Below the pieces are notes generated by a model. That model did not search any database. It worked only from the letters and a program-made list of their open reading frames with translations, and was not told the origin of the DNA. Below are positions 8,263 through 17,212 of a DNA stretch of 51,450 bases, piece by piece. The position numbers were made by a program, and so were the translations under genes. The stretch is taken from the NCBI GenBank assembly GCA_903919185.1, contig CAIXHF010000032.1, positions 1-51,450 of the forward strand, given 5' to 3'. The stretch is from an uncultured Opitutia bacterium (GTDB lineage Bacteria; Verrucomicrobiota; Verrucomicrobiia; Opitutales; UBA953). How positions within the stretch are numbered: position 1 is the stretch's first letter; every line of letters starts with the position of its first letter.

Positions 8263-9690
8263 ATGGCTGAAATCGACGAAAACCTGGCCCAGCGTGAAGC
8301 GATCGATGTCGATCGCTCGAAGGGCGACTTCAAATACGAGGAGAGTTACGCCTTTGATGCTGGCGTGGGCTTGAGCGCCAGCGTGGTTGACTATATCTCG
8401 AAGGTTAAGGATGAGGAGCCGTGGATTCGCGAGTTCCGCCAGAAGTCGCTGAAGATTTTCGAGGGGCTCCCGATGCCGACGCATTGGGCGACCACCGACC
8501 TCGATAACATCAAGTTTGATAAAATCCGCTACTACCTCGCCAAGGGCCAGAAAGCCGTGCGCACGTGGGAAGAAGTGCCGGACGACGTAAAGAAGACCTT
8601 CGAACGCCTCGGCATCCCCGAGTCGGAACGCAAGTTCCTCGCGGGTGTTGAAGCCCAGTTCGACTCCGAAGCCGTCTACTCCCGCATGAAGGAAGAGCTC
8701 GAGAAGCTCGGGGTCATCTTCTGCGGGCCGACCGATGGCCTCCGCGACCACCCGGAAATCTTCCGCAAGTGGTTCGGCAAGGTCATCCCGGCCGGCGACA
8801 ATAAGTTCGCCGCCCTGAACTCGGCCGTCTTCTCGGGTGGTTCGTTCATCTACATCCCGAAAGGCGTCAAGGTCGCTCAGCCCCTGCAAGCCTACTTCCG
8901 GATCAACGCCGAAAACTTCGGCCAGTTCGAACGCACGCTCATCATCGCGGATGAAGGCTCCGAAGTTACCTACATGGAGGGCTGCACGGCGCCCAAGTTC
9001 GAGACCGCCACCCTCCACTCTGCCGTCGTGGAACTCGTCGCCCTCAAGGGCGCGAAAATCCAATACATCACCGTCCAGAACTGGTCGGCCAACGTCTTTA
9101 ACCTCGTTACCAAGCGGGGCGTCGCTGAAGAAGGCGCCGAAGTGCGCTGGATTGACTGCAACATCGGCTCCCGCCTGACCATGAAGTACCCCGGCGTCGT
9201 CCTACGCGGCAAGGGCGCGCGCGGCGAAGTATTATCCATCGCCTTGGCCAACGACGGCCAGCACCAGGACACCGGCGCGAAGATGATCCACGCGGCCGAC
9301 GACACCACTTCTAACATTATCGCTAAGTCCATCTCCGTCGGCTCGGGCCGTTCCACCTACCGTGGCTTGGTGCATATCCCGAAGACGCTGAAGAACTGCC
9401 GTAACAATACCGAGTGCGACGCCTTGCTCATCAACGAGCACAGCCGCACCGACACCTACCCGGCGATTTCCGTCCGCGGCCAGAAGAACTCCGTGCAGCA
9501 CGAAGCCAGTGTCTCTAAAGTTTCGGCTGAGCAGATTTTCTACATGATGCAGCGCGGCCTCTCCGAAGGCGAAGCCATGTCCCTCGCCGTGAACGGCTTC
9601 GTCAACGACCTCGTGAAGGAATTCCCGATGGAGTACTCCGTCGAGCTGAAGCGCCTCATCGAATTGCAGATGGAAGGATCCGTCGGATGA
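8263..9690 (+). CDS. sufB: Fe-S cluster scaffold protein SufB
   Basis: SufB is the central scaffold subunit of the SufBC2D complex on which the nascent cluster forms. The protein has 475 residues, the normal length. Diagnostic stretches include the [25 protein letters not shown] region (about 188-212), TYMEGCTAP (about 236-244, with the conserved Cys), and the C-terminal [12 protein letters not shown]...DTYPAISV segment (about 383-407) containing the conserved Cys and Asp/Glu residues used for cluster or metal binding. The stop overlaps the sufD start by 4 bases (ATGA at 9687), which points to translational coupling. Confidence 0.97.
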   Translation: MAEIDENLAQREAIDVDRSKGDFKYEESYAFDAGVGLSASVVDYISKVKDEEPWIREFRQKSLKIFEGLPMPTHWATTDLDNIKFDKIRYYLAKGQKAVRTWEEVPDDVKKTFERLGIPESERKFLAGVEAQFDSEAVYSRMKEELEKLGVIFCGPTDGLRDHPEIFRKWFGKVIPAGDNKFAALNSAVFSGGSFIYIPKGVKVAQPLQAYFRINAENFGQFERTLIIADEGSEVTYMEGCTAPKFETATLHSAVVELVALKGAKIQYITVQNWSANVFNLVTKRGVAEEGAEVRWIDCNIGSRLTMKYPGVVLRGKGARGEVLSIALANDGQHQDTGAKMIHAADDTTSNIIAKSISVGSGRSTYRGLVHIPKTLKNCRNNTECDALLINEHSRTDTYPAISVRGQKNSVQHEASVSKVSAEQIFYMMQRGLSEGEAMSLAVNGFVNDLVKEFPMEYSVELKRLIELQMEGSVG

Positions 9691-11012
9691 ACGTCGTCGC
9701 CTCCGCCCCCGCTGGCGTCCTCGACGTCGCCCTGCAGTCCGCCGAGACCACTCAGTTCCGAGCGCAGGACTGGTTCGCCGTCCTCCGCCAACAGGGCTGG
9801 CACACGTTCCAGTCGTTGCCGATGCCCACGCGTGACGACGAGAAGTGGCGCTTCTCCGACGCCCGTTCGCTCTCGCTCGATGGCTATGCGCCGGCGCCAG
9901 AACCGACCGAGGCCCTCGCCGCCGCGCTCATCGCGCGCTCGCACTTCGTTGCTCGTCCCGCCTCCCTGATTGTCCACGTCGATGGCCACTGCGTGCTGCG
10001 TCCGGCCCTGTCCCCGGAGCTCACCGCCCAAGGCGTGCGCTTTGAGACCTTAACGGATGCCCTGCGTCACCACCCGGCGCTGCTGCAGGAACACCTCTTG
10101 AAGCATGGCGCAGGCCTGGGCGGCGCGAAGTTCCTCGCTTTGCACCAAGCTTGGCTCCGGGCTGGCTACGTCCTCTTCGTCCCCAAGGGCGTCGAGATTC
10201 GCCAGCCGTTTGTGTCCGTCAACTGGACCTCGACCGACGGTGCTGCGGTCTTCCCGCACGCCCTCATCATCGCCGGCGAACATGCCACGGTCTCTATTCA
10301 GGACTACCACCTCGGTGCCACGGCCGACGCCCGCGCCTTGGCCATCTCTGCCTGCGACATCCATACCGGCACCGGCGCCAAGGTCTCCCGCCTCGCCGTC
10401 CAAGGCTGGGGTTCCCGCACGCAGTCTTTCCAGGTGGATAACACCTGTGGCGGTCGCGACGCGCTCATCACCTCGGTCAACGCTGCCGTCGGCTCGCGCC
10501 GCGCCCGGCTCGAGAATACCGTGCGTATCGATGGCCCTGGCGCAGACGTCCGCCTCTATGGCATCAGCGTGGCCACCGGCGAACAAGAGTTCGACCAACG
10601 CACCCTGCAGATTCACACGGCGGGCCAGGCTAAGTCCGACCTCCTCTTTAAGAACGCGCTATTGGGTAAGGCCCGCACGATCTTCTCCGGCCTCATCAAG
10701 GTCGCGCCGGATGCCCAGCGCACGGACGCCTACCAGACGAACCGGAACCTCCTGCTCTCGCCCGACGCGGAAGCGGATTCCCTGCCCGGCCTGGAGATCG
10801 AAGCTAACGATGTGAAGTGTTCGCACGGTGCGACGACCGGCCAGGTCGACGAGAACGAGCTCTTCTACCTGCGGACCCGTGGCATTCCGCTGGAAGTCGC
10901 CCAAGAACTCCTCGCCCAAGGCTTCCTCGAGGAAGTCATTGCCAAGGTCGAGGACGAGGAAGGGGCCGAAGCCCTCCGCGGCATGCTGAGCGCCAAATTC
11001 CACCAAGTTTAA
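9687..11012 (+). CDS. sufD: Fe-S cluster assembly protein SufD
   Basis: SufD is the SufB paralogue that pairs with SufB on the scaffold and is needed for iron entry. The 441-residue protein shows the N-terminal [34 protein letters not shown] pattern (about 25-58), typical of SufD, and the shared beta-helix with [13 protein letters not shown] (about 163-175) and the C-terminal [28 protein letters not shown] block (from about 373). It overlaps sufB by 4 bases, and sufT follows after 3 bases. Confidence 0.96.
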   Translation: MNVVASAPAGVLDVALQSAETTQFRAQDWFAVLRQQGWHTFQSLPMPTRDDEKWRFSDARSLSLDGYAPAPEPTEALAAALIARSHFVARPASLIVHVDGHCVLRPALSPELTAQGVRFETLTDALRHHPALLQEHLLKHGAGLGGAKFLALHQAWLRAGYVLFVPKGVEIRQPFVSVNWTSTDGAAVFPHALIIAGEHATVSIQDYHLGATADARALAISACDIHTGTGAKVSRLAVQGWGSRTQSFQVDNTCGGRDALITSVNAAVGSRRARLENTVRIDGPGADVRLYGISVATGEQEFDQRTLQIHTAGQAKSDLLFKNALLGKARTIFSGLIKVAPDAQRTDAYQTNRNLLLSPDAEADSLPGLEIEANDVKCSHGATTGQVDENELFYLRTRGIPLEVAQELLAQGFLEEVIAKVEDEEGAEALRGMLSAKFHQV

Positions 11013-11015
11013 TTT

Positions 11016-11642
11016 ATGAGCGAAGATACCACCGGCCAACGCCACGCCCCTAGCCCACACGACCGAACCCTCGCGCGCGATGTGCAAGCGACTGTCATTC
11101 CCGCGGGTGAACCCGCGGTGCTCCCGGCGGGAACTAAGGTCACCATCACCCACCGACTCGGTGGCAACTTCACCGTCGTCTGCGACTCCGGCATGTTCCG
11201 AATCAAAGGCACGGACGCCGAAGCCCTCGGTGAGCAGGTGCCGTCCGATGCCACGGAGAACGAAGGTAAGACCGACGCCTATGGTTCCGTCGGCACCGCT
11301 GAACATGCTGGCCACACCGGCAAGCCTTCCGACGAAGCCGTCTGGGAAAGCCTTAAGAAGGTCTTCGATCCGGAAATCCCGGTGAACATCGTGGACCTCG
11401 GCTTGGTCTACTCGCTCAAGGTCGAGGCACTCGATAACTCTCCTGACCGCCACAGCGTCGTCGTCGCCATGACCTTGACCGCTCCGGGTTGCGGCATGGG
11501 TCCAGTCATCGCCGAAGACGCACGTAACCGAGTGCTCTCGGTGCCAGGCGTCAACCAGGCGCAGGTCAGCATCGTCTGGGACCCACCGTGGACCCAGACC
11601 ATGATTTCCGAAGACGGCAAGATGCAGTTGGGGCTTATCTAA
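11016..11642 (+). CDS. sufT: SufT-type Fe-S assembly factor (DUF59/MIP18 domain)
   Basis: The 208-residue protein matches SufT: an N-terminal domain with [18 protein letters not shown] (about 46-63) and a C-terminal MIP18/DUF59 domain (about 105-195) with [23 protein letters not shown] and the conserved [19 protein letters not shown] segment holding the invariant Cys. SufT assists maturation or delivery of clusters under high demand. It closes the operon fur-like-sufC-sufB-sufD-sufT. No cysteine desulfurase (SufS) or sulfur shuttle (SufE/SufU) gene is adjacent. Confidence 0.9.
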   Translation: MSEDTTGQRHAPSPHDRTLARDVQATVIPAGEPAVLPAGTKVTITHRLGGNFTVVCDSGMFRIKGTDAEALGEQVPSDATENEGKTDAYGSVGTAEHAGHTGKPSDEAVWESLKKVFDPEIPVNIVDLGLVYSLKVEALDNSPDRHSVVVAMTLTAPGCGMGPVIAEDARNRVLSVPGVNQAQVSIVWDPPWTQTMISEDGKMQLGLI

Positions 11643-11663
11643 AGGGCACCAAAGGGGCCCTTT
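11641..11663 (+). terminator. Weak hairpin after sufT
   Basis: Arms AAAGGGC and GCCCTTT pair over a 9-base loop starting at the sufT stop codon. There is no following T-run, so it may be an mRNA 3' stabiliser or a poor terminator. Confidence 0.4.
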
Positions 11664-11673
11664 AGAGGGGACT

Positions 11674-11699
11674 AGTTGACCAAGTGACCTACTGACCAG
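11674..11699. repeat. Short degenerate tandem (TTGACCA / GTGACCT / CTGACCA)
   Basis: Three successive copies of an 8-base unit of the form (A/T)(G/C)TGACC(A/T) sit between sufT and the sugar dehydrogenase gene. They resemble, in style though not in sequence, the ACTC-type tandem at 2886-2972. No function is visible. Confidence 0.45.
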
Positions 11700-11742
11700 C
11701 GGGGACTAAGCACGGGGGGCCTTCTTTTGTCTTCCCGCAGGA

Positions 11743-11801
11743 TATAAACTTCCCGATGGTAAGGAACCGCCGAGCCCCCCGGCGGTCATCCTTTCCTTAC
11801 C
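11743..11801 (+). promoter_or_regulatory. -10 box followed by a two-tier leader hairpin ending 2 bases before the start codon
   Basis: A -10-like TATAAA lies at 11743-11748, so transcription would begin near 11755. From 11758 the RNA can fold into a hairpin with an outer perfect 9-pair stem (GGTAAGGAA at 11758-11766 with TTCCTTACC at 11793-11801) and an inner 7-pair stem (ACCGCCG at 11766-11772 with CGGCGGT at 11780-11786; base 11766 can serve only one of the two stems). The hairpin ends two bases before the ATG at 11804, so it makes up nearly the whole leader. No good -35 was found. Confidence 0.6.
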
Positions 11802-11803
11802 CT

Positions 11804-14485
11804 ATGAAGTCGTCTCTCCGCTCTGCGTTCCTTGGCTTGGCCCTCGCCGCCTTGGCCGTTGCCCCGCTCGCCGCTGTGCCCGCTGCCCCCGAGGACGCGC
11901 GCTTCAAGGTCGAGAAGCTACTGGGCGACATCCCGCAGCCGATGACGACCGAGATGGGGCCAGACGGTCGGCTCTACTTCAACGAATACGGCGGCTTGCT
12001 CAAGGCCATCGACCTCAAGACGAAGCAGGTAAAGGTCATCGGCAAGCTCGAGGTCTTTCTGCAGCAGGAAAATGGCTTCCTGAGTTTTGCCCTCGACCCC
12101 AAGTTCGCCGAGAACGGCTGGGTCTACTGCCTCTACTCTCCCATCGGCTTTGATGGTCAATCCATCTCGCGCTTCACGATTAAGGACGACGTGCTCGACC
12201 TCAAGAGCGAGAAGGTCCTCCTGCGCTACGACGAACAACGCAAGGAGTGCTGTCACCACGGAGGCAGCATGCTCTTCGGTCCGGACGGTAACCTCTACTG
12301 GTCGGCCGGTGACAACACGCACCCCTTCGGCGACAGCCAAAGCTACTCGCCCGCGGATGAACGTCCGGGTCGCCTCCCGTGGGATGCGCAGAAATCCGCT
12401 GCCAGCACCATGAGCCTTGCGGGTAAGGTGAACCGTATCCGCCCGAAGCCTGACGGCACGTACGAGATCCCGGCTGGTAACCTCTTCCCTGTCGGCACGC
12501 CCAAGACCCGTCCCGAAATCTATGCCATGGGTTGCCGCAATCCCTGGCGCCTCTCCATCGACCGAGCCACGGGCTTCGTCTACTGGGGCGAAGTCGGCCC
12601 CGACGCCAACGCCGACGGCCCCCGCGGCCCGCGCGGCTACGATGAGATCAACCAGGCCCGCAAGGCTGGCAACTTCGGCTGGCCTTACTTCGTCGGCGAC
12701 AACTACGCGTACGCCAAGGTCGACTTCGCCACAAATACCGTCGGGGCCTTCGCTGATCCGGCGCACCCGCGCAATACGAGCCCCAACAATACGGGCTTGA
12801 ATGACCTACCGCCCGCGACCCCGGCATTTATTTACTGGCCGTATAAGAGCCCGAAGAAGTGGCCCGAACTCGGCGAAGGCGGCCGCACCGCCTGCGCGGG
12901 CCCGGTCTTCCACTACTCCGCCTCGTTCGAAAAGACCGATGGCTTCCCGGAATACTTCGACCGTTGCTTACTCTTCTGGGATTGGCAGCGACCATTCATC
13001 AAGTGGGCGCGCCTCGACGCCGAGTCGAACCTTGTCGGCATCGAACCGTTCACGAACGGTAAGGTCGTCACGGGTAATTCTGGCGAGCAGGTCAAGAAAC
13101 TGCAGCCCGCGATCGCCAATGGGGCTACGCTCATGAAGCGCCCCGTGCACGCCGTTTTCGGTCCTGATGGTTGTCTCTACTTCATGGATTACGGCGAGAC
13201 CTGGGGGGCGAACCACGACAGCGGCCTCTACAAAATCTCCTACCTCCGCGGCAACCTGCCCCCTATCGCCAAGGCCGCGGTCTCGGTCGGCTTCGGTAAA
13301 GCCCCGCTGGCCGTGAAGCTGAGCGCGGCCGGTTCGAACGACCCCGAAGGGAAAGCCTTAGCCTACAGTTGGAAACTCCAACCCGGCGATCGTAAGCTCG
13401 GTGAAGGCGCAGAGCTATCCACGACGCTCGCCGAGGCCGGTAATTTCTCGATCGAACTTACGGTCAAAGATGCCGACGGCGGCGAAGCCATCTCGAGCGT
13501 GCCCGTCGTCGTCGGCAACACGCCGCCGCAGGTGCGTTTCACCTCTCCGCAGGACGGCGACTTCTTCACACCTGGCCAGAAGGTGACCTTCCAGGTAGCG
13601 GTGCAGGACGCCGAAGACGGGAGCTCGGCCAATAAGGCCCTCGAGTTTAGCCTGCGCGCGTTCGTGTCATCGGCCTTCGTTGCTGGCGACGGCAAGACTG
13701 AGTCGACCGACCCCGGCCTGACGCTCATGCGCCAAAGCGATTGCCTCAATTGCCATGCGACCGAAACGCAGCTCGTCGGCCCATCCTTTGTCGCCATCGC
13801 GGACAAGTATCGCGGCGTGAAAGATGCCTCCGAGACCTTGAACAAGAAAGTCCGCCTCGGTGGCAACGGCGTCTGGGGACAGATCCCGATGCTCGCCCAC
13901 CCGCAGCATACCGTCGATGAAGTCGCATTCATGTTGCGCTGGATTCTCGTCCTCGAGAAGGGCAAGGGTGGCCCGTCAATCACCCGCGGACTCGCCGGCG
14001 AAATTACCGCACCGAAAGCCGACAAGGCCGGCCAGTTTGTACTAGAAGCCACCTACACCGATGCTGGGGCCGCGCCCGCAGGTCCGCTCGCGGGCAAAGC
14101 CATAGTCGCCTTGCGCACGCGTCGCATCGAAGCGGAAACGGCTGAACTCGATGGCCCAAAGAATACGGGCAAGGTCGTGGGTTCCACCAACCACGGCCAT
14201 ACCTTGAAATTCGCGAACCTCAACCTCGCCGACAGCCACAGCCTCACCGTCTTCGCTTCCGCGGGCGGCGCCACCAAGGGCAGCAAGGTGGAAGTCCACC
14301 TGGATAAGCCCAGTGGCCCTGTCGTCGCGACCGTCGATATCACGAACACCGGCGATTGGAGCAAGTATACCGAGAACAAGGCGCCCTTGGCCGCCTCGAC
14401 CGGACGTCACGATGTTTACCTAGTCCTCGTCAACCCAGGCAAAGGCGGGCTGATGAACATCGACTGGATTCAGTTCAACCCTTGA
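11804..14485 (+). CDS. Secreted PQQ-type sugar dehydrogenase fused to PKD, cytochrome c and CBM6-like domains
   Basis: An 893-residue exported multidomain protein. A signal peptide (residues 1-25) is followed by a glucose/sorbosone-dehydrogenase beta-propeller (about 35-480; PMTTEMGPDGRLYFNEYGG, LSFALDPKFAENGWVYCLYS, CCHHGGSMLFGPDGNLYWSAGDNTHP, EIYAMGCRNPWRLS). Next come a PKD-like domain (about 495-590), a c-type cytochrome domain with the haem motif CLNCH at residues 647-651 and a likely Met axial ligand in GQIPMLAHP, and a C-terminal CBM6-like beta-sandwich (about 765-893; RIEAETAELDG ... LVNPGKGGLMNIDWIQF). The layout suggests oxidation of a bound sugar or polysaccharide end with electrons passed to the attached haem. 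The open frame extends 16 codons upstream to 11756, but the ATG at 11804 begins the signal peptide. The PQQ requirement and substrate are inferred from the family. Confidence 0.88.
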   Translation: MKSSLRSAFLGLALAALAVAPLAAVPAAPEDARFKVEKLLGDIPQPMTTEMGPDGRLYFNEYGGLLKAIDLKTKQVKVIGKLEVFLQQENGFLSFALDPKFAENGWVYCLYSPIGFDGQSISRFTIKDDVLDLKSEKVLLRYDEQRKECCHHGGSMLFGPDGNLYWSAGDNTHPFGDSQSYSPADERPGRLPWDAQKSAASTMSLAGKVNRIRPKPDGTYEIPAGNLFPVGTPKTRPEIYAMGCRNPWRLSIDRATGFVYWGEVGPDANADGPRGPRGYDEINQARKAGNFGWPYFVGDNYAYAKVDFATNTVGAFADPAHPRNTSPNNTGLNDLPPATPAFIYWPYKSPKKWPELGEGGRTACAGPVFHYSASFEKTDGFPEYFDRCLLFWDWQRPFIKWARLDAESNLVGIEPFTNGKVVTGNSGEQVKKLQPAIANGATLMKRPVHAVFGPDGCLYFMDYGETWGANHDSGLYKISYLRGNLPPIAKAAVSVGFGKAPLAVKLSAAGSNDPEGKALAYSWKLQPGDRKLGEGAELSTTLAEAGNFSIELTVKDADGGEAISSVPVVVGNTPPQVRFTSPQDGDFFTPGQKVTFQVAVQDAEDGSSANKALEFSLRAFVSSAFVAGDGKTESTDPGLTLMRQSDCLNCHATETQLVGPSFVAIADKYRGVKDASETLNKKVRLGGNGVWGQIPMLAHPQHTVDEVAFMLRWILVLEKGKGGPSITRGLAGEITAPKADKAGQFVLEATYTDAGAAPAGPLAGKAIVALRTRRIEAETAELDGPKNTGKVVGSTNHGHTLKFANLNLADSHSLTVFASAGGATKGSKVEVHLDKPSGPVVATVDITNTGDWSKYTENKAPLAASTGRHDVYLVLVNPGKGGLMNIDWIQFNP

Positions 14486-14508
14486 GGCCAAGAGACTACG
14501 GACGTCGG

Positions 14509-14532
14509 AACCCATGGGACCGCCCATGGGTT
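14509..14532. terminator. Perfect 10-pair hairpin between the dehydrogenase gene and hflX
   Basis: Arms AACCCATGGG and CCCATGGGTT flank a 4-base loop (ACCG) and are followed by AGCCTACCC rather than a T-run. It starts 24 bases after the dehydrogenase stop and probably ends or protects that transcript. The CCTACCC tail resembles the REP-like elements in the window. Confidence 0.55.
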
Positions 14533-14615
14533 AGCCTACCCTAAGCAAAGTGACGGAAGTTTCGCTTTGCCCGCGAAGGTCTAGCCGTCAGGATTATGCG
14601 TCCGTCCCGCACCTC

Positions 14616-15926
14616 GTGTCCGACTCTGTCCCTAAGCCCAAGCCCCTCGACCCTTTCGACCCCGAGGTTATTGCCCGTTCCAACCGGGCCATCTTGGTGG
14701 GGCTCCAGCGGCAAGGCGAGACGGCCGCGGAAGCTCAGTCGCTCCTGAACGAATTGCATGAGCTCGTCGAGAACCTCGGCGTGGAGATTCGCGGCTCGCT
14801 GATTGCCCGCATCCGCGAAGAAAGCCCGCGCCACCTGGTCGGCTCCGGCAAGATGGAGGAAATCTCCAAGCTCGCGCACGACAAAGAATGTGGCCTGGTC
14901 ATCTTTGACGATGAACTCACGCCGGCCCAGCAACGCAACTGGGAGAAAGATTCCCTCGGCCTGCACGCGATTGATCGGCAGGAAGTCATCTTAGACATCT
15001 TCGTCTCGCGGGCGAAGACCAAGGAAGCCGTTTTGCAGGTTGAGCTCGCCAAGCTCCAGCAGCAACTGCCGCGCCTCAAGCGCCTCTGGTCGCACTTGGA
15101 CCGCCAGCGTGGCGGCGGCGCGATGCAGCGTGACGCCGGCGAGACGCAGATGGAAATGGACCAGCGCAAGATCCGGGACAAGATTGCGAAAGTCCGGCGC
15201 GACCTTGCCGCCGTCGTAGCGCAGCGCGCCACGCAACGTAAGCAGCGCCAACGTATTCCCTTACCGACCGTTTCAATTGTCGGCTACACCAACGCGGGGA
15301 AATCCTCGCTGCTCAATAAACTCACAGGCTCGGACGTCCTCGCAGTGAACCAGCTCTTTGCGACGCTCGACCCGACGACCCGACGCCTTGCATTACCCTC
15401 TGGCCGCGCGATGCTCCTGACCGACACCGTCGGTTTCGTCCGCCGCCTCCCGCACCGTCTCGTCGAAGCCTTTAAGGCGACCTTGGAAGAAGCGATTCAA
15501 GCCGACTACCTGATTCACGTCGTCGACCTATCTTCCCCCGAACGCGAGAAGCATGCGCAGACGACCCTGCAGGTCCTCCAGGAAATCGGCGCGGGCGACC
15601 GTCCGATCATCACAGTACTCAACAAGGCAGACCTCGTGGATGAAGTAGTGAAGTCGGAGGCCAAGTCCGTGCACCCGGGGGCCATCCTTTTTAGTAACTT
15701 TACTGGCCAAGGCATCCCCGAGTTACAGGAGCTCTTAGAGTCCTGCGCGTCCGAGCGTGACAAAAAGGTCACCTTACTCCTCCCCCACGACCAATATGCC
15801 CTCTTGGCCAAACTACACGCTGGAGCCACCGTTTTATCGAGTAAATCAGAGGATAATGGCACCCGCGTCGAAGCCGTCGTCCCGGCCCGCCTCCAGGCCC
15901 TGGTCCAGCCCTGGGTCGTGGCTTAG
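14616..15926 (+). CDS. hflX: Ribosome-associated GTPase HflX
   Basis: HflX binds the 50S subunit and splits stalled ribosomes under stress. The protein has the HflX N-terminal domain (RNRAILVGLQ-type start, then SLLNELHELVENLGVEI and PRHLVGSGKMEEI), the ERQEVILDIFVSRAKTKEAVLQVELAKLQQQLPRL helical linker, the GGGAMQRDAGETQMEMDQR glycine-rich segment, and a GTPase domain with G1 GYTNAGKSSL, G3 DTVGFVR and G4 NKAD. The start is uncertain: GTG at 14616 gives 436 residues beginning just before conserved sequence, while GTG at 14550 adds 22 residues (458 in all) without evident similarity. Neither has a Shine-Dalgarno sequence. Confidence 0.93.
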   Translation: MSDSVPKPKPLDPFDPEVIARSNRAILVGLQRQGETAAEAQSLLNELHELVENLGVEIRGSLIARIREESPRHLVGSGKMEEISKLAHDKECGLVIFDDELTPAQQRNWEKDSLGLHAIDRQEVILDIFVSRAKTKEAVLQVELAKLQQQLPRLKRLWSHLDRQRGGGAMQRDAGETQMEMDQRKIRDKIAKVRRDLAAVVAQRATQRKQRQRIPLPTVSIVGYTNAGKSSLLNKLTGSDVLAVNQLFATLDPTTRRLALPSGRAMLLTDTVGFVRRLPHRLVEAFKATLEEAIQADYLIHVVDLSSPEREKHAQTTLQVLQEIGAGDRPIITVLNKADLVDEVVKSEAKSVHPGAILFSNFTGQGIPELQELLESCASERDKKVTLLLPHDQYALLAKLHAGATVLSSKSEDNGTRVEAVVPARLQALVQPWVVA

Positions 15927-15994
15927 TGATTTTTTGCTCCCCAAAGCCGAAACTTCCCCCTAATTGTCGGGTTCTAATATCGTAATACACCCCT

Positions 15995-16387
15995 ATGCGT
16001 CACCTCGCCCTCCTCTCCCTCCTCGTCACCGCCTCGGCCTTTGCCGCCGACGCCCCCAAGGCCAACGCTGATCGCGAAAAGGCTTGGAAGGCTGACATCT
16101 TCCCGATGCTCGAAAAGAGCTGCGCAGGTTGCCACGGCAAGGACACGACCAAGAAGGCCAAGGGCGGCTTCAACATCATGACCCTCGAGTCCGCTGCCAA
16201 GGGTGGTAAGGAAAACGGCGCCGGCATCACCTGGGGCAACACCGCCAAGAGCGCGATTTACACCCTCTCCGAACTCGGCGCCACCAAGCGCGACGAAGAA
16301 CTCGCCATGCCCCCGAAGAAGGCTAAGTCCGAGCCCCTGACCAAGGAACAGCTCGCTAAGCTCAAGGCCTTCATCGAAGCCAAGTAA
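15995..16387 (+). CDS. Small exported c-type cytochrome (planctomycete/verrucomicrobial type)
   Basis: The 130-residue protein has a signal peptide (residues 1-18, cleavage after SAFA) and one haem-binding motif, CAGCH, at residues 43-47 in the context PMLEKSCAGCHGKD, followed by the KAKGGFNIMTLESAAKGG and MPPKKAKSEPLTKEQLAKLKAFIE segments of the planctomycete-type cytochrome c domain. The methionine of MPPK is the probable second axial ligand. It is monocistronic: a strong terminator follows at 16411-16442. The ATG follows a CACCCCT run. The role is inferred to be electron transfer for periplasmic oxidations. Confidence 0.87.
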   Translation: MRHLALLSLLVTASAFAADAPKANADREKAWKADIFPMLEKSCAGCHGKDTTKKAKGGFNIMTLESAAKGGKENGAGITWGNTAKSAIYTLSELGATKRDEELAMPPKKAKSEPLTKEQLAKLKAFIEAK

Positions 16388-16410
16388 GCCGAGGCCGTCA
16401 GGCCCCCACG

Positions 16411-16442
16411 AAAGCCCGCGATGCAACCCGCGGGCTTTTTTT
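16411..16442 (+). terminator. Rho-independent terminator of the small cytochrome gene
   Basis: Arms AGCCCGCG and CGCGGGCT pair over an 8-base loop and are followed directly by a run of T, starting 26 bases after the stop codon. Confidence 0.9.
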
Positions 16443-16502
16443 GTGTCTAATGCGTAGAAACCACACGCACATAATCGCCACACCCCGTGCCGCGACTTCC
16501 GT

Positions 16503-16531
16503 TTGACCCACCACGACGAGCACGTCATAAA
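16503..16531 (+). promoter_or_regulatory. Sigma-70-type promoter for the DUF2231-like gene
   Basis: TTGACC (16503-16508) and CATAAA (16526-16531) are separated by 17 bases, placing the transcript start near 16538, about 22 bases before the ATG at 16560. This also argues against the longer reading frame that begins at 16503. Confidence 0.6.
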
Positions 16532-16559
16532 CTATGTGCACCCTAACCCCTTTAAAAAT

Positions 16560-17135
16560 ATGTCCGACCAGTCCCCCCTTACTAAATACGCCCGCCTCTG
16601 GATTGCCTTGAGCGCGAACCTCTTGCTCGTGCTGCTCGCCTGGTACCTCCCGAACGATGAAAAGAGCCGCGGTCCAGCGCTACTCTCCATCGCCGGACAC
16701 CAGCACTTCGTCCTGCTGCATTTTCCGGTCGCAATCCTGATGCTCATTCCGTTCTTCGAAATCTGGGATCGCCACAACGAAGCCAGCCTCTTGATTCGCC
16801 GACTCAGCCTCTTGGGTGCCGTCAGCATCTGGGCTACTTGCGTGTTCGGCATTTTCGAAATGCATTTCAACGGCTCAGAAGATTATAACGATTTAGACTC
16901 ACACCTCAAGACTGGCATCGCCGCATCGTTCATCGCTAGTGCTTCATGGCTACTGATCTTCCAAAGCTGGAGCGACCGCGTATTGGCGCAAATTATCGCC
17001 GTAGTGGCCATGACCATCGCTGCACACATCGGCGGGGATAGAGTCCACGGGGATCTCTTTAAGCCGAACAAGGAGTCGTTGAAGGCGACCGAACCCAAGG
17101 CCACGGCGGAGCGGCCGCCTATTCCGCTCGGCTGA
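16560..17135 (+). CDS. DUF2231-like four-helix membrane protein
   Basis: The 191-residue protein has about four membrane segments: LWIALSANLLLVLLAWYL (about 13-30), FVLLHFPVAILMLIPFFEI (about 51-69), LSLLGAVSIWATCVFGIFEM (about 83-102) and a longer region from about 122 to 160. H-x-HF at about 48-52 and the HIGGDRVHGD stretch (about 162-171) match the DUF2231-type membrane domain that in Planctomycetes and Verrucomicrobia is often joined to a cytochrome c domain; here the cytochrome is a separate gene 77 bases downstream. The ATG at 16560 is chosen because the frame upstream (to TTG 16503) overlaps the promoter. The His residues could bind haem; that is inference. Confidence 0.7.
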   Translation: MSDQSPLTKYARLWIALSANLLLVLLAWYLPNDEKSRGPALLSIAGHQHFVLLHFPVAILMLIPFFEIWDRHNEASLLIRRLSLLGAVSIWATCVFGIFEMHFNGSEDYNDLDSHLKTGIAASFIASASWLLIFQSWSDRVLAQIIAVVAMTIAAHIGGDRVHGDLFKPNKESLKATEPKATAERPPIPLG

Positions 17136-17212
17136 ACAGACTAGCCGTTCGCCTCCGGACTAAGTTTGCGCCCGGCTCCCCCTCGCCTCGCCTCCCCACC
17201 CGCCGCCCACCG

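Noticed and set aside
8155-9063. 302-codon open frame on the minus strand across sufC and sufB
   Set aside because: Shadow frame of two well-identified genes.
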